64,000 nucleotides of DNA from Phaeacidiphilus oryzae TH49 (GTDB lineage: Bacteria; Actinomycetota; Actinomycetes; Streptomycetales; Streptomycetaceae). Below are positions 8,797 through 21,206 of the stretch, one piece after another. Numbering within the stretch: position 1 is the first letter of the stretch; each line of letters starts with the position of its first letter. The stretch lies in the NCBI RefSeq assembly GCF_000744815.1, contig NZ_JQMQ01000005.1, positions 3,542,055-3,606,054 of the forward strand, in the 5' to 3' direction. The notes below the pieces were generated by a model. That model saw only the letters and a program-made list of their open reading frames with translations. It was not told where the DNA came from and made no database searches. The translations under genes and the position numbers were made by a program.

Positions 8797-9528
8797 TCAT
8801 TTCAACGCATCCGGAGTACCCCGGCCGACCGGCGACACCGACTCCAGATGCCCCCATTCGATCAGCCGATGGCTGTGTCCCCACGGCGGGTCGCAGGTGG
8901 TGAGGGTCAGATAGCGGCCGGGCCGGGTGAAGCCGGACTCCACCGGGACCGGGTCGAGAACGTGGATGTCGGTGGGCAGGGTCAGGAACGGCTTCCGGTC
9001 GATCCGGTACACGTACCAGTCCGCGGCGTCCCGCAGCACCACCGCGTCCCCCGGCCGCAGCTCCGGGAAGTCGTTGAACGGGTTGCCGTACGTCCTGCGG
9101 TGGCCCGCCAGCGCGAAGTTGCCGCTGCCGCCGAGCGCGGCCGTCCCGGGGTAGTGGCCGATGCCCTTCTGGAGGTCCGGCACGCCCACCCCCTCGATGA
9201 CGGGCTTCGCCCAGTCCTTTCCGAACCGCGGGATGTACAGCACGGCGAAGGCCGCCCCGGGCGGATAGGCGACGGGGGAGGCCGAGGCCGGAGCCGAGGG
9301 GGCGGCGGGCGAGGGGGAGGCGGCGGCCGCCTGGCCCATCTGCGGGCTGTCGGCCCCCGGGGCGGCCCGCTGCCACTGCTGGTTCAGCCGGCCCACCTCG
9401 TCCCGCATCGCGGAGTCCGCGGTGAAGCTGGTCCAGTAGAAGACGTACACGACCAGCAGCACCATCAACGCCCCTGCGGTGATGCAGAGTTCGACCACGG
9501 AACGTGCGAGTATCCGGCCCAGGCCCAC
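8797..9528 (-). CDS. Class E sortase (proximal gene, divergent variant)
   Basis: A 243-residue sortase with an N-terminal anchor (ARSVVELCITAGALMVLLVVYVFYW), an Ala/Pro/Ser-rich insertion near residues 60-85, then the sortase barrel with His in LAGHRRTYGNPF, Cys in TLTTCDPPW and Arg in SHRLIEWG. The TLTTCDPPWGHSHR active-site stretch differs from the TLTTCTP of the two downstream sortases, so it is the most diverged of the three and may use another substrate. It heads the minus-strand cluster. The 227-base gap to crgA should hold divergent promoters. Confidence 0.92.
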   Translation of the reverse strand: MGLGRILARSVVELCITAGALMVLLVVYVFYWTSFTADSAMRDEVGRLNQQWQRAAPGADSPQMGQAAAASPSPAAPSAPASASPVAYPPGAAFAVLYIPRFGKDWAKPVIEGVGVPDLQKGIGHYPGTAALGGSGNFALAGHRRTYGNPFNDFPELRPGDAVVLRDAADWYVYRIDRKPFLTLPTDIHVLDPVPVESGFTRPGRYLTLTTCDPPWGHSHRLIEWGHLESVSPVGRGTPDALK

Positions 9529-9755
9529 GGACGGCTCCCTCCGGTCAGGGACCCACTGTGCATGCCGGAGGGTGAGGAGTCATCACCCATGGGCGAACTC
9601 ATATCGGACACCGATCGGGGGACGCTTGCCGGACCCGCCCCGCCCGGCGATTCCACCGCGTATCCTTATCCCCCGCCGACCGAGGCAGGCACTACGCTAA
9701 CCGTCGCCGACAGGCTTGCCGCGCAGTACAGCGACGCTTACCAGGAGAGGCTCCC

Positions 9756-10016
9756 GTGCCGAAGTCCCGCATCCGCAAGAAGGCCGACTACACGCCGCCG
9801 CCTGCACCCGCGGGAGCGGGCGCGGTCAAGCTCAAGTCGGGGCGGGGCTGGGTGGCCCCGCTGATGCTGGTCTTCTTCCTGATCGGCCTGGTCTGGATCG
9901 TCCTCTACTACGTCACCAGCGGGCAGTGGCCGGTGCAGGCCCTGGGCAACTGGAACATCGTCATCGGCTTCGGTTTCATCGCGGCCGGCTTCGGCGTCTC
10001 CACTCAGTGGAAGTGA
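9756..10016 (+). CDS. crgA: Cell division protein CrgA
   Basis: An 86-residue protein with the full CrgA layout: basic N-terminus ([15 protein letters not shown]), a Pro/Ala linker, and two membrane helices (about 33-53 and 67-82) ending VSTQWK. CrgA binds FtsZ and septal PBPs and coordinates Z-ring formation with sporulation septation in Streptomyces. It starts with GTG, preceded by CAGGAGAGG. Three DnaA boxes follow immediately downstream. Confidence 0.95.
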   Translation: MPKSRIRKKADYTPPPAPAGAGAVKLKSGRGWVAPLMLVFFLIGLVWIVLYYVTSGQWPVQALGNWNIVIGFGFIAAGFGVSTQWK

Positions 10017-10028
10017 GCGCCAGTTCGG

Positions 10029-10080
10029 TTGTCCACATGGTTATCCACAGTGGGGAAAAACTCTGACTATCTGTGGATAA
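10029..10080. other. DnaA-box cluster between crgA and the rhomboid gene
   Basis: Three DnaA boxes lie within 52 bases: TTGTCCACA (10029-10037), TTATCCACA (10041-10049) and TGTGGATAA (10072-10080, inverted). The first matches the Streptomyces consensus and the other two the E. coli consensus exactly. The last two are convergent around an A-rich stretch (GGGGAAAAA). The cluster is non-coding, about 13.5 kb from oriC. Confidence 0.75.
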
Positions 10081-10119
10081 CTTTGCCGACGAAACTGCCC
10101 GTTTCGTTGTTTCTGCAGG

Positions 10120-11184
10120 TCAGCCAGTGATCCGCACGGTGCCCCACCAGGACACCAGAGCGACCAGGACCAGCACCCCGGCGACCGCGAGGGTCTCCAT
10201 CCGGCGCCGCTTCGCCCGGGGCGCGTAGGCCATCGCGGCCGCCACCACCCCACCCGCCACCAGGCCGCCGACATGGGCCTGCCAGGCGACGTCCGGGATC
10301 GAGAAGGTCACCACCAGGTTGAAGACGATCAGGGCGACCAGCGGGCCCAGCGCGTAGCCCCGCCGACGGTAGAGCACCACCGAGGCGCCGATCAGTCCAA
10401 AGATCGCCCCCGAGGCACCCAGCGAGGGCTGGTTGGGCGCGGCCAGCAGCAGGCTGAGCGCGCTTCCGGCCAGCCCGGAGACCAGGAAGACGGCCAGATA
10501 GCGGGCCCGGCCCAGCATCCCCTCCAGCGGGGCGCCGATCCACCACAGGAGCAGCATGTTCGTCCCCAGGTGCCACGGGATCGGTGGGGACGAGACCTCG
10601 TGGAGGAAGACCGCGGTCAGCAGCCGGTAGCTCTGCCACGGCGAGGTCGCCACGCCCTGGACGCCCATCCCCGGAACGTACGCGCCGCCGAGCATGGTGA
10701 ACCGGTCCACGAAGCCGCTGCCCAGGGCCAGTTCGAGCAGCCAGACCAGGACACAGACGCCGATCAGGGCGGTGGTCACCGGCGAGTCGCCCAGCGCGCC
10801 CACCCCGACCGCGCGACCGCCGTCGGTCGCACCGGAACCCAGCACCCCGCCGCGCGCCGCCCTGCCGGCGCCCCGCACACAGTCCGGGCACTGGAAGCCG
10901 ACCGAGGCGCTGATCATGCACTCGGGGCAGATCGGGCGTCCGCAGCGGGTGCAGCGCACTCCCGCCGGGCGATCCGGGTGGCGGGCGCAGCGGACCACCT
11001 CGGAGCCCTCCCCTGACCCGCCCTCGGGCCGGTTCTCAGGCCGGTTCTCAGGCCCGCCCTCGGGCCCGCTCTCGATCCCCACTGGAATCCCGTCCGCTCG
11101 TCCGCAGGTCGTGCAACGAACACGCGGGGTGCCGACCGCCCGCTGCCCACGCGTCTCCGGGGCCGGCGGCAGGCACCCCTGCAC
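10120..11184 (-). CDS. Rhomboid-family intramembrane serine protease with N-terminal zinc-binding domain
   Basis: A protein of up to 354 residues. The N-terminal part holds Cys/His pairs (CARHPDRPAGVRCTRCGRP, then CPEC and CPDC), a B-box-like zinc module seen in many actinobacterial rhomboids. The C-terminal part has about six or seven membrane helices with the catalytic Ser in GASGAIFGLIGA and the catalytic His in WQAHVGGLVAG. It should cleave membrane proteins within the bilayer; the substrate is unknown. The start is uncertain: GTG at 11184 gives the longest form but has no ribosome-binding site, and starts further in, just before a low-complexity PENRPEGG-type repeat, are possible. Four 10-bp repeats lie just upstream of the longest start. 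Confidence 0.88.
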   Translation of the reverse strand: MQGCLPPAPETRGQRAVGTPRVRCTTCGRADGIPVGIESGPEGGPENRPENRPEGGSGEGSEVVRCARHPDRPAGVRCTRCGRPICPECMISASVGFQCPDCVRGAGRAARGGVLGSGATDGGRAVGVGALGDSPVTTALIGVCVLVWLLELALGSGFVDRFTMLGGAYVPGMGVQGVATSPWQSYRLLTAVFLHEVSSPPIPWHLGTNMLLLWWIGAPLEGMLGRARYLAVFLVSGLAGSALSLLLAAPNQPSLGASGAIFGLIGASVVLYRRRGYALGPLVALIVFNLVVTFSIPDVAWQAHVGGLVAGGVVAAAMAYAPRAKRRRMETLAVAGVLVLVALVSWWGTVRITG

Positions 11185-11186
11185 GG

Positions 11187-11226
11187 CGTGCTCAAGCGTG
11201 CTCAGACGTGCTCAGACATCCTCAAG
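11187..11226. repeat. Four 10-bp direct repeats
   Basis: Units CGTGCTCAAG, CGTGCTCAGA, CGTGCTCAGA and CATCCTCAAG run head to tail with no gap between the cyclophilin stop and the rhomboid start. The spacing is about one helical turn. Confidence 0.7.
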
Positions 11227-11231
11227 CCTGA

Positions 11232-11756
11232 TCAGCCGCGGCTGATCTCCACCGACTCGATGACAACGTCCTCGGCCGGCACATCGTTCCGGCCGGTCTT
11301 CACCGCGGCGATCTCGTCCACGACCTTCTTGCCGGCCTCGTCCGCGACCTCGCCGAAGATGGTGTGGCGGCGGTTCAGCCAGGTGGTGGGCTCGACGGTG
11401 ATGAAGAACTGCGAGCCGTTGGTGCCCGGACCGGCGTTGGCCATCGCCAGCAGGTACGGACGGTCGAAGGACAGGTCCGGGTGGAACTCGTCCTCGAAGG
11501 CGTAGCCCGGGCCACCGGTGCCCAGGCCCAGCGGGTCGCCGCCCTGGATCATGAAGCCGGCGATCACCCGGTGGAACTTGGTGCCGTCGTACAGCCGGTC
11601 GGTGGTCCGCCTACCGGTCGCCGGGTGGGTCCACTCACGGGCGCCCTCGGCGAGCTCGGTGAAGTTGCGCACCGTCTTGGGCGCGTGGTCCGGGAACAGC
11701 TTGACCTTGATGTCCCCGTGATTGGTCTTGAGAGTGGCGAAAAGTTCCTCGGCCAC
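11232..11756 (-). CDS. Peptidyl-prolyl cis-trans isomerase, cyclophilin type
   Basis: A 174-residue cytoplasmic cyclophilin. I chose the GTG at 11756, nine codons inside the longest frame, because AGGAAGG lies eight bases upstream and the protein then begins MAEELFATLKTNHGDIKV, as in its family. Active-site segments are present: FHRVIAGFMIQGGDP, GTNGSQFFITV and HTIFGEV. It catalyses proline isomerisation in protein folding. No signal peptide is seen. It is probably a single-gene transcript. Confidence 0.95.
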   Translation of the reverse strand: MAEELFATLKTNHGDIKVKLFPDHAPKTVRNFTELAEGAREWTHPATGRRTTDRLYDGTKFHRVIAGFMIQGGDPLGLGTGGPGYAFEDEFHPDLSFDRPYLLAMANAGPGTNGSQFFITVEPTTWLNRRHTIFGEVADEAGKKVVDEIAAVKTGRNDVPAEDVVIESVEISRG

Positions 11757-11998
11757 GATGAGCCTTCCTGGGTGCCTACACAACTGACATGAGGAATACT
11801 CCCACGCCCTGTGGAAAGCGGACCAAAGAGAGCAGGATGCGTCTCGGAGTCCGCCCCGTCGGCGGCCGGCCGCTGTGCTGACCCGCAGTCAGCAGCGTTC
11901 ACCGCCCGGGCTATCCCGAGGTGCCCTGTCGGCAACGAGCCGGAATGATCCAGGAGTGGCTCCGAGAGACACCGCAGCCGCCGAGGAGGAGGTTCAAG

Positions 11999-12730
11999 GT
12001 GACCCGCATTGATGCGGTCAAGGAGGCCGCGGGGCGCGCCAAGGGGCAGCTGGCCCCGTACGCGGCCAGCGCCGCCGAGGCCGCCGCGCACTACACCGGT
12101 CAGGCCAGGGAGCGCATCGCCGAGCCGCTCGGCCGGCAGCTTGAGCAGAACGTACGCCCCCAGGCGCGGCAGGCGGCCCAGAACAGCGCCAGGCACCTGG
12201 AGGAGCTCCGGCACTCCGCCCTGCAGGCCGGCCGGGAGCTGCCGCAGCGGATGGAGCCGCTGCTGGAGGAGGCGGCCGTAGAGGCCCGGCGGGCCGCCCG
12301 GCGCACCCGTTCCGCCGTGGCGGAGGCCCGCGGGGCGGCCGTGCAGGCGGCCGCGCCGGTCGCCCACGAGGCCCAGGCCCGCAGCGGCGCCGCGCTGGCC
12401 GCGCTGCGCGGACAGGTGCGCGCGGAGGACGTGCAGGCGCTCGCCCGCAAGGAGGCCAAGCGCCGCAGCGGCGGACGCCGGGCCCGCCGGCTGCTGCTGG
12501 TGGGTGCGGTCGCCGCGGCGGGCGGTGCCGCCTGGCTCTGGTGGCGGCGGCAGTCCAGCCCGGACTGGCTGGTCGAGCCGGCCGCCCCGGTGAGCCCGGC
12601 CCCGCGCCGGGCGCCGGCCGGGGCCACGGCCACCGCCGAGGAGCTCAGCCCGGAGGCCGAGCTGCTGGAGAAGGAGAAGCAGGCCGAGGAGGCCGAGGCC
12701 CGGCACAGCGGCCGGGACGGGGACTCCTGA
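11999..12730 (+). CDS. DUF5324-type membrane protein with apolipoprotein-like helices
   Basis: A 243-residue protein. The GTG at 11999 is preferred over an upstream ATG because GAGGAGG precedes it. The first 160 residues are an Ala/Arg/Glu-rich stretch of amphipathic helices without prolines, similar to apolipoprotein or LEA-like repeats, with a basic patch (RKEAKRRSGGRRARR). One membrane helix follows (LLLVGAVAAAGGAAWLWW), then NPDWLVEP-like SSPDWLVEPAA and an acidic tail. I recognise it as the Streptomyces family annotated DUF5324. Its function is unknown. A 17-bp hairpin terminator follows. Confidence 0.8.
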   Translation: MTRIDAVKEAAGRAKGQLAPYAASAAEAAAHYTGQARERIAEPLGRQLEQNVRPQARQAAQNSARHLEELRHSALQAGRELPQRMEPLLEEAAVEARRAARRTRSAVAEARGAAVQAAAPVAHEAQARSGAALAALRGQVRAEDVQALARKEAKRRSGGRRARRLLLVGAVAAAGGAAWLWWRRQSSPDWLVEPAAPVSPAPRRAPAGATATAEELSPEAELLEKEKQAEEAEARHSGRDGDS

Positions 12731-12744
12731 GGGCCCCGGACAGG

Positions 12745-12780
12745 GGAGAAGCCGGGCGCGAGATCGCGCCCGGCTTCTCC
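12745..12780. terminator. Bidirectional terminator, 17-bp perfect stem
   Basis: GGAGAAGCCGGGCGCGA and its exact complement (12764-12780) are separated by two bases. The hairpin lies between the DUF5324 gene (plus) and the 3' end of tRNA-Ala (minus), so it probably serves both. Confidence 0.8.
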
Positions 12781-12794
12781 TCCGCTGGGATCTG

Positions 12795-12867
12795 TGGAGC
12801 CTAGGGGAGTCGAACCCCTGACATCCGCCATGCAAAGACGGCGCTCTACCAACTGAGCTAAGGCCCC
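12795..12867 (-). tRNA. tRNA-Ala (anticodon TGC)
   Basis: A 73-nt cloverleaf on the minus strand. The acceptor is GGGGCCT paired with AGGCTCC plus discriminator A. The D arm is GCTCAGTTGGTAGAGC, the anticodon loop is TTTGCAT (anticodon TGC), and the T arm is CAGGGGTTCGACTCCCCT. The 3' CCA is not encoded. It is paired with tRNA-Ile about 0.4 kb upstream, the usual arrangement downstream of gyrA. Confidence 0.97.
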
Positions 12868-12954
12868 GCGAGCGGTCCTCCGACCGCCGGGCACCAGGGT
12901 ACCTGTTCCGGGGGGCGCCCCCGTTGCGGAGGGGGGCGCACGGCTGTCGGAACG

Positions 12955-13083
12955 TCAGCGGCCGGACGGCACCGGGTCGGTGGCCTCGGTCCACAGGTCC
13001 TGCTCGGCGCGGTCCGCCTGCACCTGCCGGTACACGAAGTACCCGCCGAGTGCGGCCAGGACAATCAGGAGAAGCTTCTTCAC
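12955..13083 (-). CDS. DLW-39 family small protein
   Basis: A 42-residue protein starting at the GTG at 13083, with AAGGACGAGG upstream. It has a basic N-terminus, one membrane helix (LLLIVLAALGGYFVYRQV), and the conserved ADRAEQDLW motif that names the family. In actinobacteria it is found between the tRNA-Ile and tRNA-Ala genes near gyrA, exactly as here. The function is unknown. The frame is open to 13161, but the upstream part has no ribosome-binding site. Confidence 0.85.
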   Translation of the reverse strand: MKKLLLIVLAALGGYFVYRQVQADRAEQDLWTEATDPVPSGR

Positions 13084-13208
13084 CGCGCGACCTCGTCCTT
13101 CTCGCGTCATTGTGGCGACCGGCCCAGGGCCTGATCGCCGCCCGTGCGGCCGATGATACACACCCGTGACCTCGGCCCGGACGCGCCCTACCCGGCCCCT
13201 TCCACGAC

Positions 13209-13240
13209 GAAGCCCCGGACGGTGATCCGTCCGGGGCTTC
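13209..13240. terminator. 14-bp hairpin downstream of tRNA-Ile
   Basis: GAAGCCCCGGACGG, loop TGAT, and the exact complement at 13227-13240. It lies nine bases beyond the 3' end of tRNA-Ile on the minus strand. Confidence 0.75.
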
Positions 13241-13248
13241 GCAGGCGG

Positions 13249-13322
13249 TGGGCCTAACAGGACTTGAACCTGTGGCCTCTTCCTTATCAGGGAAGCGCTC
13301 TAACCGTCTGAGCTATAGGCCC
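13249..13322 (-). tRNA. tRNA-Ile (anticodon GAT)
   Basis: A 74-nt cloverleaf on the minus strand. The acceptor is GGGCCTA paired with TAGGCCC plus discriminator A. The D arm is GCTCAGACGGTTAGAGC, the anticodon loop is CTGATAA (anticodon GAT), and the T arm is ACAGGTTCAAGTCCTGT. CCA is not encoded. Confidence 0.97.
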
Positions 13323-13429
13323 GCGCTGCGCTCCAAACATTAGCGCACCGGCCCGGGTCTGCCCAAATCCGTTCCCGGCGGACGGCCGGGAGCGATCGGG
13401 GGTGCGGCCCGGGCCGGAGGCCGGACCGG

Positions 13430-14188
13430 TCAGTCCTCCTCGGCGAGGGTGACCTCGACGCCGCCGGAGTACTCGGCGCAGATGTTGTAGATGAACGCGC
13501 CCAGCGTGGCCAGCGCGGTCACCAGCACGATCTCCACCGCCGCGACCACCAGCGTGAAGAGGAAGACGTTCCCGAAGGACAGGTACGACTCCAGGTTGAA
13601 GCCCCCGCCGCTGCTGGAGCCGGTGGCGTCCGAGATGGTGCCGCCGAGCGAGGAGAACACCCCGGCCGCGTCCAGCACCAGCCAGAGGAGGCTGACCGCC
13701 ACGACGGTGATCACACCGGCCGCGATGGCCAGCAGGAACCCGGTCTTCATCACCGACCACGGGTCCGCCCTGGCGATCCGCAGCCGCGCCCGCCGGGCCC
13801 GCCCGGACGGCGCCGCCGCCGGCTCGGCCGGCTCGGCCGTCGCGCCGGGCGCCGCGGCCCTGCGCACCGCCTCGGCCACCCGGCCGCCGCGTCCCGCTCC
13901 CGATCCCGATCCGCCGCCGCGTCCGCCCGGGCGCTGACGCTGCCCTCGACCCGCCGTCGGCCCGCCGCCCTTCTGATAGGTCGTCGGCTGGGAGTAGCCG
14001 CTCTGCGGCCCGCCTCCCGGCTGACCGCCCTGCGGATAGCCCGATGCGCCGGGCGCGCCGGCGGCACCGGAGACCGCGGGCATAACCGACGTGCGGCCGG
14101 CCTGGGGATCGGCCGGGCCCCCGGGGCCGGCCGGCTGCTGCTGCCCCCCGGCCGCTCCGCCTCCCGCGGCTCCCCTGGCTCCACTCAC
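13430..14188 (-). CDS. DUF3566 transmembrane protein
   Basis: A 252-residue protein. The first about 125 residues are a disordered Gly/Pro/Gln/Arg tail. The C-terminal part is the DUF3566 domain: LRIARADPWSVMKTGFLLAIAAGVITVV with the first helix, an extracytoplasmic Gly/Ser loop, a second helix around VFLFTLVVAAVEIVLVTALATLGAFIYNICA, and a short acidic end. It lies directly after gyrA in many actinobacteria. In mycobacteria the equivalent protein (CwsA-neighbour or gyrA-linked membrane protein) has no settled role that I can name. The minus-strand gap of about 140 bases after gyrA suggests co-transcription with the gyrase operon. Confidence 0.85.
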   Translation of the reverse strand: MSGARGAAGGGAAGGQQQPAGPGGPADPQAGRTSVMPAVSGAAGAPGASGYPQGGQPGGGPQSGYSQPTTYQKGGGPTAGRGQRQRPGGRGGGSGSGAGRGGRVAEAVRRAAAPGATAEPAEPAAAPSGRARRARLRIARADPWSVMKTGFLLAIAAGVITVVAVSLLWLVLDAAGVFSSLGGTISDATGSSSGGGFNLESYLSFGNVFLFTLVVAAVEIVLVTALATLGAFIYNICAEYSGGVEVTLAEED

Positions 14189-14331
14189 CCTGGTCCTCCT
14201 GGTCTTCCGTCAGGGCCGGTCGGCCCTGACGCACAGTCACAGTTGCCCGGCCCCCGCGTCGGACCGCGGCACCCCCGGTTCCCCGGGCGGCCGCGGTCCG
14301 ACGGTACGCCACTGCGGCGCCGGCGTGCGGA

Positions 14332-16965
<2,634 letters not shown>

Positions 16966-17017
16966 TGCTGCTGTTCAGTCCTTTCGAGCGCGGCTGCCTA
17001 CGGCGAGGGCCGACTCA

Positions 17018-19138
<2,121 letters not shown>

Positions 19139-19356
19139 TCAGTCACCGCAAGCGGCGGTAGCACCCTCAGTCTACCGGTACCGCCGACGGTGATGGGCCT
19201 TTGGCAGCCCCTGAGCCGCTTTGTGCCGCTCGCAATCCCCTCTGCCCATGACCCCATACGCGGCCGGGGGGCGAAACGCGCTCACATCGGCACTCAGCGG
19301 ATCCGCACACGCGGCCGGAGACCCCCACCCGCGGCGCTGCCGGAGCAGCGGCCCCG

Positions 19357-19953
19357 TCAGCCCCAGGTGTCGCCGGGTCCGCTGCTTCCGGGGGCGCGCA
19401 GCCGGCCGTGCCGGCGCGGGGCCCCGGCCGGGCCGAGCACCTTGATCAGCTTCACCGTGCCATGGCCCAGATCCGCGTTCAGCCGGGCCACCAGCTGAGG
19501 GGCCAGCAGCCTCAGCTGCGTCGCCCAGGCCGTCGAGTCGCAGCGCACGGTGAGCACCCGCTCCTCCTCCGCGTAGTGCTCCGGCGCGCAGTGCGCCGCC
19601 ACATCCGGGCCCACGATCTGCGGCCAGCGGCCCATCACGCCGCCGACCGCGGCCGGGGCCTCCCAGCCGCGCTCGGTGATCAGCCGGCCGATCGCCGCAC
19701 CCAGCGGCTGCGGGTCCCGGCCGTCCGCGCGGGCGCCGCTGCGCAGCCCGTTCCGGCGGGCCTCCTTCTTCTGCCGGACCTGCTCGCCGCGCTGCCTGGC
19801 CTGCTCCTTCGCCGCGCGGAGGGCGACCCGCGCCAGGTCGACGCCGGAGAGCTCGGGCGTGGGCTTCCGCTCCTCCTCCGGGGCCCCGGCCCCGCCGGGC
19901 TCTCCTCCGGACTCCCCGCCGGACCCTCCGGCCGGAATCTGCTGACCGTCCAT
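19357..19953 (-). CDS. dciA: DciA-family replicative helicase-associated protein (DUF721)
   Basis: A 198-residue protein. The Ser/Gly/Glu-rich N-terminus is followed by ELSGVDLARVALRAAKEQARQRG and a C-terminal DUF721 domain (PLGAAIGRLITERGWEAPAAVGGVMGRWPQIVGPDVAAHCAPE ends before a KH-like fold with LTVRCDSTAWATQLRLLAPQLVARLN). DciA assists loading or function of DnaB in bacteria that lack DnaC or DnaI; dnaB lies at the right end of this window. Its ATG shares one base with the recF stop (TGATG), so it is translationally coupled to recF. The gyrB promoter region follows. Confidence 0.88.
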   Translation of the reverse strand: MDGQQIPAGGSGGESGGEPGGAGAPEEERKPTPELSGVDLARVALRAAKEQARQRGEQVRQKKEARRNGLRSGARADGRDPQPLGAAIGRLITERGWEAPAAVGGVMGRWPQIVGPDVAAHCAPEHYAEEERVLTVRCDSTAWATQLRLLAPQLVARLNADLGHGTVKLIKVLGPAGAPRRHGRLRAPGSSGPGDTWG

Positions 19954-21149
19954 CAGTCCACCCGCTCCACCAGGCCGTCGCGCACCGAGAAGCGCACACC
20001 GGACAGCTGCGCCGGGACGTCCTCCGGGACCGCGGCGGTGACCAGCACCTGCTCCCCGCCGGAGACCAGCGAGGCCAGCCGTTCCCGGCGCTTGGAGTCC
20101 AGCTCGGCGAAGACGTCGTCCAGGATCAGCACCGGGCCGCCGGGCCCCTCGGGCAGCGACCCGTCCGCGGTCCGCGCCGCCTCCGGGCCGAGCTCGTCGA
20201 TCCGCAGCAGCTCGTACGAGGCGAGCCGGAGGGCCAGCGCGTACGACCAGGACTCGCCGTGGCTCGCGTACCCCTTGGCCGGCAGGGTGCCCAGACGGAG
20301 CGTCAGGTCGTCGCGGTGCGGGCCGACCAGGGTCACCCCCCGCTCCAGCTCCTGCTTCCTGGACCGGCCGAGCGCCTCCAGCAGCAGCCGGTGCGCCTCG
20401 GCGGCGTCCTTGGGCGCGGCGGCCGCCGACTCGCCCTCGGGCAGCGCCGAGGAGCGGTACTCCAGCACGGTCTCCGCGCCGGGCCCGGCCAGTTCGGCGT
20501 ACGCCCGGGAGACCAGCGGGCCGAGCGCCGCCACCAGCTCCAGCCGACGGGCCGTCAACTCGGATCCGGAGCGGGCCAGATGGTCGTCCCAGACGTCCAG
20601 GGTGGAGAGGTCGACCGAGCGGCCGGCCGCCCGGCGGGCCGTGGCGGCGCTCTTCAGCAGCGCGTTCCGCTGCTTGAGCACCCGCTCGTAGTCCTGCCGG
20701 ACACCGGCCAGCCGGGGCGCCCGCGCCACCAGCAGATCGTCCAGGAACCGCCGCCGGTCCCCCGGATCGCCCTTCACCAGGGCCAGGTCCTCCGGCGCGA
20801 AGAGCACCGTGCGCAGCAGGCCGAGGACGTCCCGCGGGCGGACGTTGTCCGAGCGGTTGATCCGGGCCCGGTTGGCCCTGCCGGGGTTGAGCTCCAGCTC
20901 CACCAGGGTCTGCCGGTCGTCCCGGACCACCGCCGCCCGCACCACCGCGCGCTCGGCGCCCTGCCGGACCAGCGGGGCGTCCCCCGCGACCCGGTGGCTG
21001 CCCAGCGCCGCGACATAGCCCACGGCCTCGACCAGGTTGGTCTTGCCCTGGCCGTTGGGCCCGACGAAGGCGGTCACGCCCGGGCCGAGCGGAACCTCGG
21101 CCCGGGCGTAGGAACGGAAGTCGGCCAGCGACAGATGCGCGACATGCAT
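19953..21149 (-). CDS. recF: DNA replication and repair protein RecF
   Basis: A 398-residue SMC-like ATPase of the RecFOR recombination pathway, which loads RecA at single-strand gaps. The Walker A motif is [19 protein letters not shown] near residue 30; the signature [14 protein letters not shown] and Walker B region [19 protein letters not shown] are near the C-terminus. The N-terminus [19 protein letters not shown] is typical. It lies 57 bases after gnd and is coupled to dciA. Confidence 0.97.
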   Translation of the reverse strand: MHVAHLSLADFRSYARAEVPLGPGVTAFVGPNGQGKTNLVEAVGYVAALGSHRVAGDAPLVRQGAERAVVRAAVVRDDRQTLVELELNPGRANRARINRSDNVRPRDVLGLLRTVLFAPEDLALVKGDPGDRRRFLDDLLVARAPRLAGVRQDYERVLKQRNALLKSAATARRAAGRSVDLSTLDVWDDHLARSGSELTARRLELVAALGPLVSRAYAELAGPGAETVLEYRSSALPEGESAAAAPKDAAEAHRLLLEALGRSRKQELERGVTLVGPHRDDLTLRLGTLPAKGYASHGESWSYALALRLASYELLRIDELGPEAARTADGSLPEGPGGPVLILDDVFAELDSKRRERLASLVSGGEQVLVTAAVPEDVPAQLSGVRFSVRDGLVERVD

Positions 21150-21206
21150 ACGGCGTTGCGCGGGCCGGCCGCGCTCCCTCCCGGTGGGTGGCTCGGTGCC
21201 TGCTGC

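Noticed and set aside
11230-11247. 18-bp palindrome GATCAGCCGCGGCTGATC at the cyclophilin stop
   Set aside because: It lies across the 3' end of the coding region, has no loop, and is of a kind expected at this GC content. It could help termination but is not strong enough to list.
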